Below, one piece after another: positions 4,805-5,487 of a stretch of DNA of 5,487 nucleotides (position 1 is its first letter; each line of letters opens with the position of its first letter). A program made the position numbers and the translations under genes. The notes below the pieces were generated by a model. The model did not search any database. It was not told where the DNA came from and worked only from the letters and a program-made list of their open reading frames with translations. Origin of the DNA: Candidatus Gastranaerophilales bacterium. GTDB lineage: Bacteria; Cyanobacteriota; Vampirovibrionia; Gastranaerophilales; Gastranaerophilaceae. The stretch is from the NCBI GenBank assembly GCA_900752845.1, contig CAADWU010000137.1:1-5487 (forward strand), read 5' to 3'.

Positions 4805-5487
4805 ATGCAGATACTACCTGTAAATAATAATGCCCCAAATTTTGAAGCAAACCGTTTAAGAACAGCAGAGATGATAAGTGAAAGAATTAGTCATAACAAA
4901 AAAGTATTAATTGCCGATAATATTACAATTTATTCAATTAACAAATCCGATAAAGGCTTAATTGATAATTTGCTGTCGAAACTTGGCGCAAAAAATCGTT
5001 CCGATGCAAATGCAGTAAAAGAAAAGAATACTGTAAATGATACAATCAGATATGTTTTGAATAAAGCATTACACTTGGATGAAAAAGTTAAAGACGGTGT
5101 TTATATAGCTGTGAAAAATGATAAACAAATTACGGGTATTTTGGATTTCACTGACGGCGGCATTCCTTTACTTAAAAATTTAGTCGTATGGGGAGGCGGA
5201 AATAAAGAAGCGAGCAGAGTTAATCTGTTTACCCAATTTTTAAGGTCAGTTGAAAGAAAAAACAAAAAAGCATTAGAGCAGGCTGATATATTTGTATATG
5301 CAGAGCCGAAAACAAAAGGTAATAAATGGCTGAAAGAAAGCGGATTTATATCAACAGAAAAAGATAACAAAGTAATAAGAGAAAGACTTAAAATGGATGC
5401 TTCGGTAATTTCTGATAATGCACGTAATCGTGAGTTTGATGTTGAATTCATAACAAATATGCATATCAATAAAAACATGAAACATGA
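4805..5487 (+). CDS. GNAT-like acetyltransferase-fold protein, incomplete at the window edge
   Basis: The frame stays open to the last base: 227 residues are visible and the C-terminus is missing. The first 17 residues (MQILPVNNNAPNFEANR) are Asn-rich and poorly structured. Residues 99-115 (VYIAVKNDKQITGILDF) look like GNAT strands 2-3. Residues 122-129 (LLKNLVVW) match strand 4, which in active enzymes is followed by the acetyl-CoA loop Q/R-x-x-G-x-G/A. Here that place holds GGGNKEAS (130-137), followed by a long helix (138-158), so the loop is atypical. Residues 161-167 (DIFVYAE) and 173-181 (NKWLKESGF) resemble strand 5 and the classic N-x-x-x-x-x-x-x-GF end of the fold. Residues 16-90 have no family I recognise. 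There is no signal peptide. The start is set by AGGAG 9 bases upstream. An acetyltransferase role is an inference from the fold pattern only; it could be a non-catalytic relative. Confidence 0.65.
   Translation, partial: MQILPVNNNAPNFEANRLRTAEMISERISHNKKVLIADNITIYSINKSDKGLIDNLLSKLGAKNRSDANAVKEKNTVNDTIRYVLNKALHLDEKVKDGVYIAVKNDKQITGILDFTDGGIPLLKNLVVWGGGNKEASRVNLFTQFLRSVERKNKKALEQADIFVYAEPKTKGNKWLKESGFISTEKDNKVIRERLKMDASVISDNARNREFDVEFITNMHINKNMKH

Noticed and set aside
4798..4827. Nine-codon frame from the ATG nearest the Shine-Dalgarno site
   Set aside because: It ends almost at once and overlaps the better-supported ATG at 4805; a leader peptide cannot be excluded but nothing supports one.
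5101..5478. 125-codon open frame on the minus strand
   Set aside because: It is hydrophobic and Ser/Phe/Leu-rich, runs fully antisense to the GNAT-like gene and has no recognisable domain; it looks like a shadow of that gene.

Overview
The window is a compact, AT-rich bacterial chromosome segment that uses the standard genetic code and clear Shine-Dalgarno sites. It holds five complete genes and one gene cut by the right edge. I see no mobile element, CRISPR array, rRNA, tRNA or phage gene. The low GC content, the gene types and the N-terminus of the last gene (an Asn-rich start leading into P-N-F-x-A) remind me of gut Gastranaerophilales, the non-photosynthetic relatives of cyanobacteria. 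That placement is from memory and is weak; another AT-rich anaerobe is possible.

Layout. Positions 1-98 are an AT-rich intergenic stretch ending in a probable promoter. Then come recF (99-1202, +) and, 2 bp later, a GT-A-type glycosyltransferase (1205-2053, +). The glycosyltransferase meets a convergent YraN/UPF0102 nuclease-fold gene (2043-2390, -) in an 11-bp tail overlap. A strong hairpin terminator (2411-2437) separates yraN from a dicarboxylate/amino-acid:cation symporter (2461-3783, -), which has its own near-consensus promoter (3823-3851). Upstream of that lies an Hsp31-like DJ-1/PfpI gene (3918-4655, -), whose terminator hairpin begins inside its last codons. A 149-bp divergent intergenic region (4656-4804) carries a nested, exactly symmetric interrupted palindrome. 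It leads into a rightward gene (4805 to beyond 5487) for a GNAT-like protein. No gene-free stretch exceeds 300 bases.

How the genes relate. They do not form one pathway. RecF acts in recombinational repair; the glycosyltransferase probably modifies surface glycans and is only transcriptionally coupled to recF; YraN is a conserved protein of unclear role; the symporter imports acidic substrates; the DJ-1 protein probably detoxifies reactive carbonyls. Each leftward gene appears to be largely its own transcription unit. I found no clear new multi-gene system. The items most worth checking are the divergent palindrome, the possible leaderless start of recF, the Cys-x-x-Cys acidic extension on the DJ-1 protein and the atypical GNAT-like protein at the edge.
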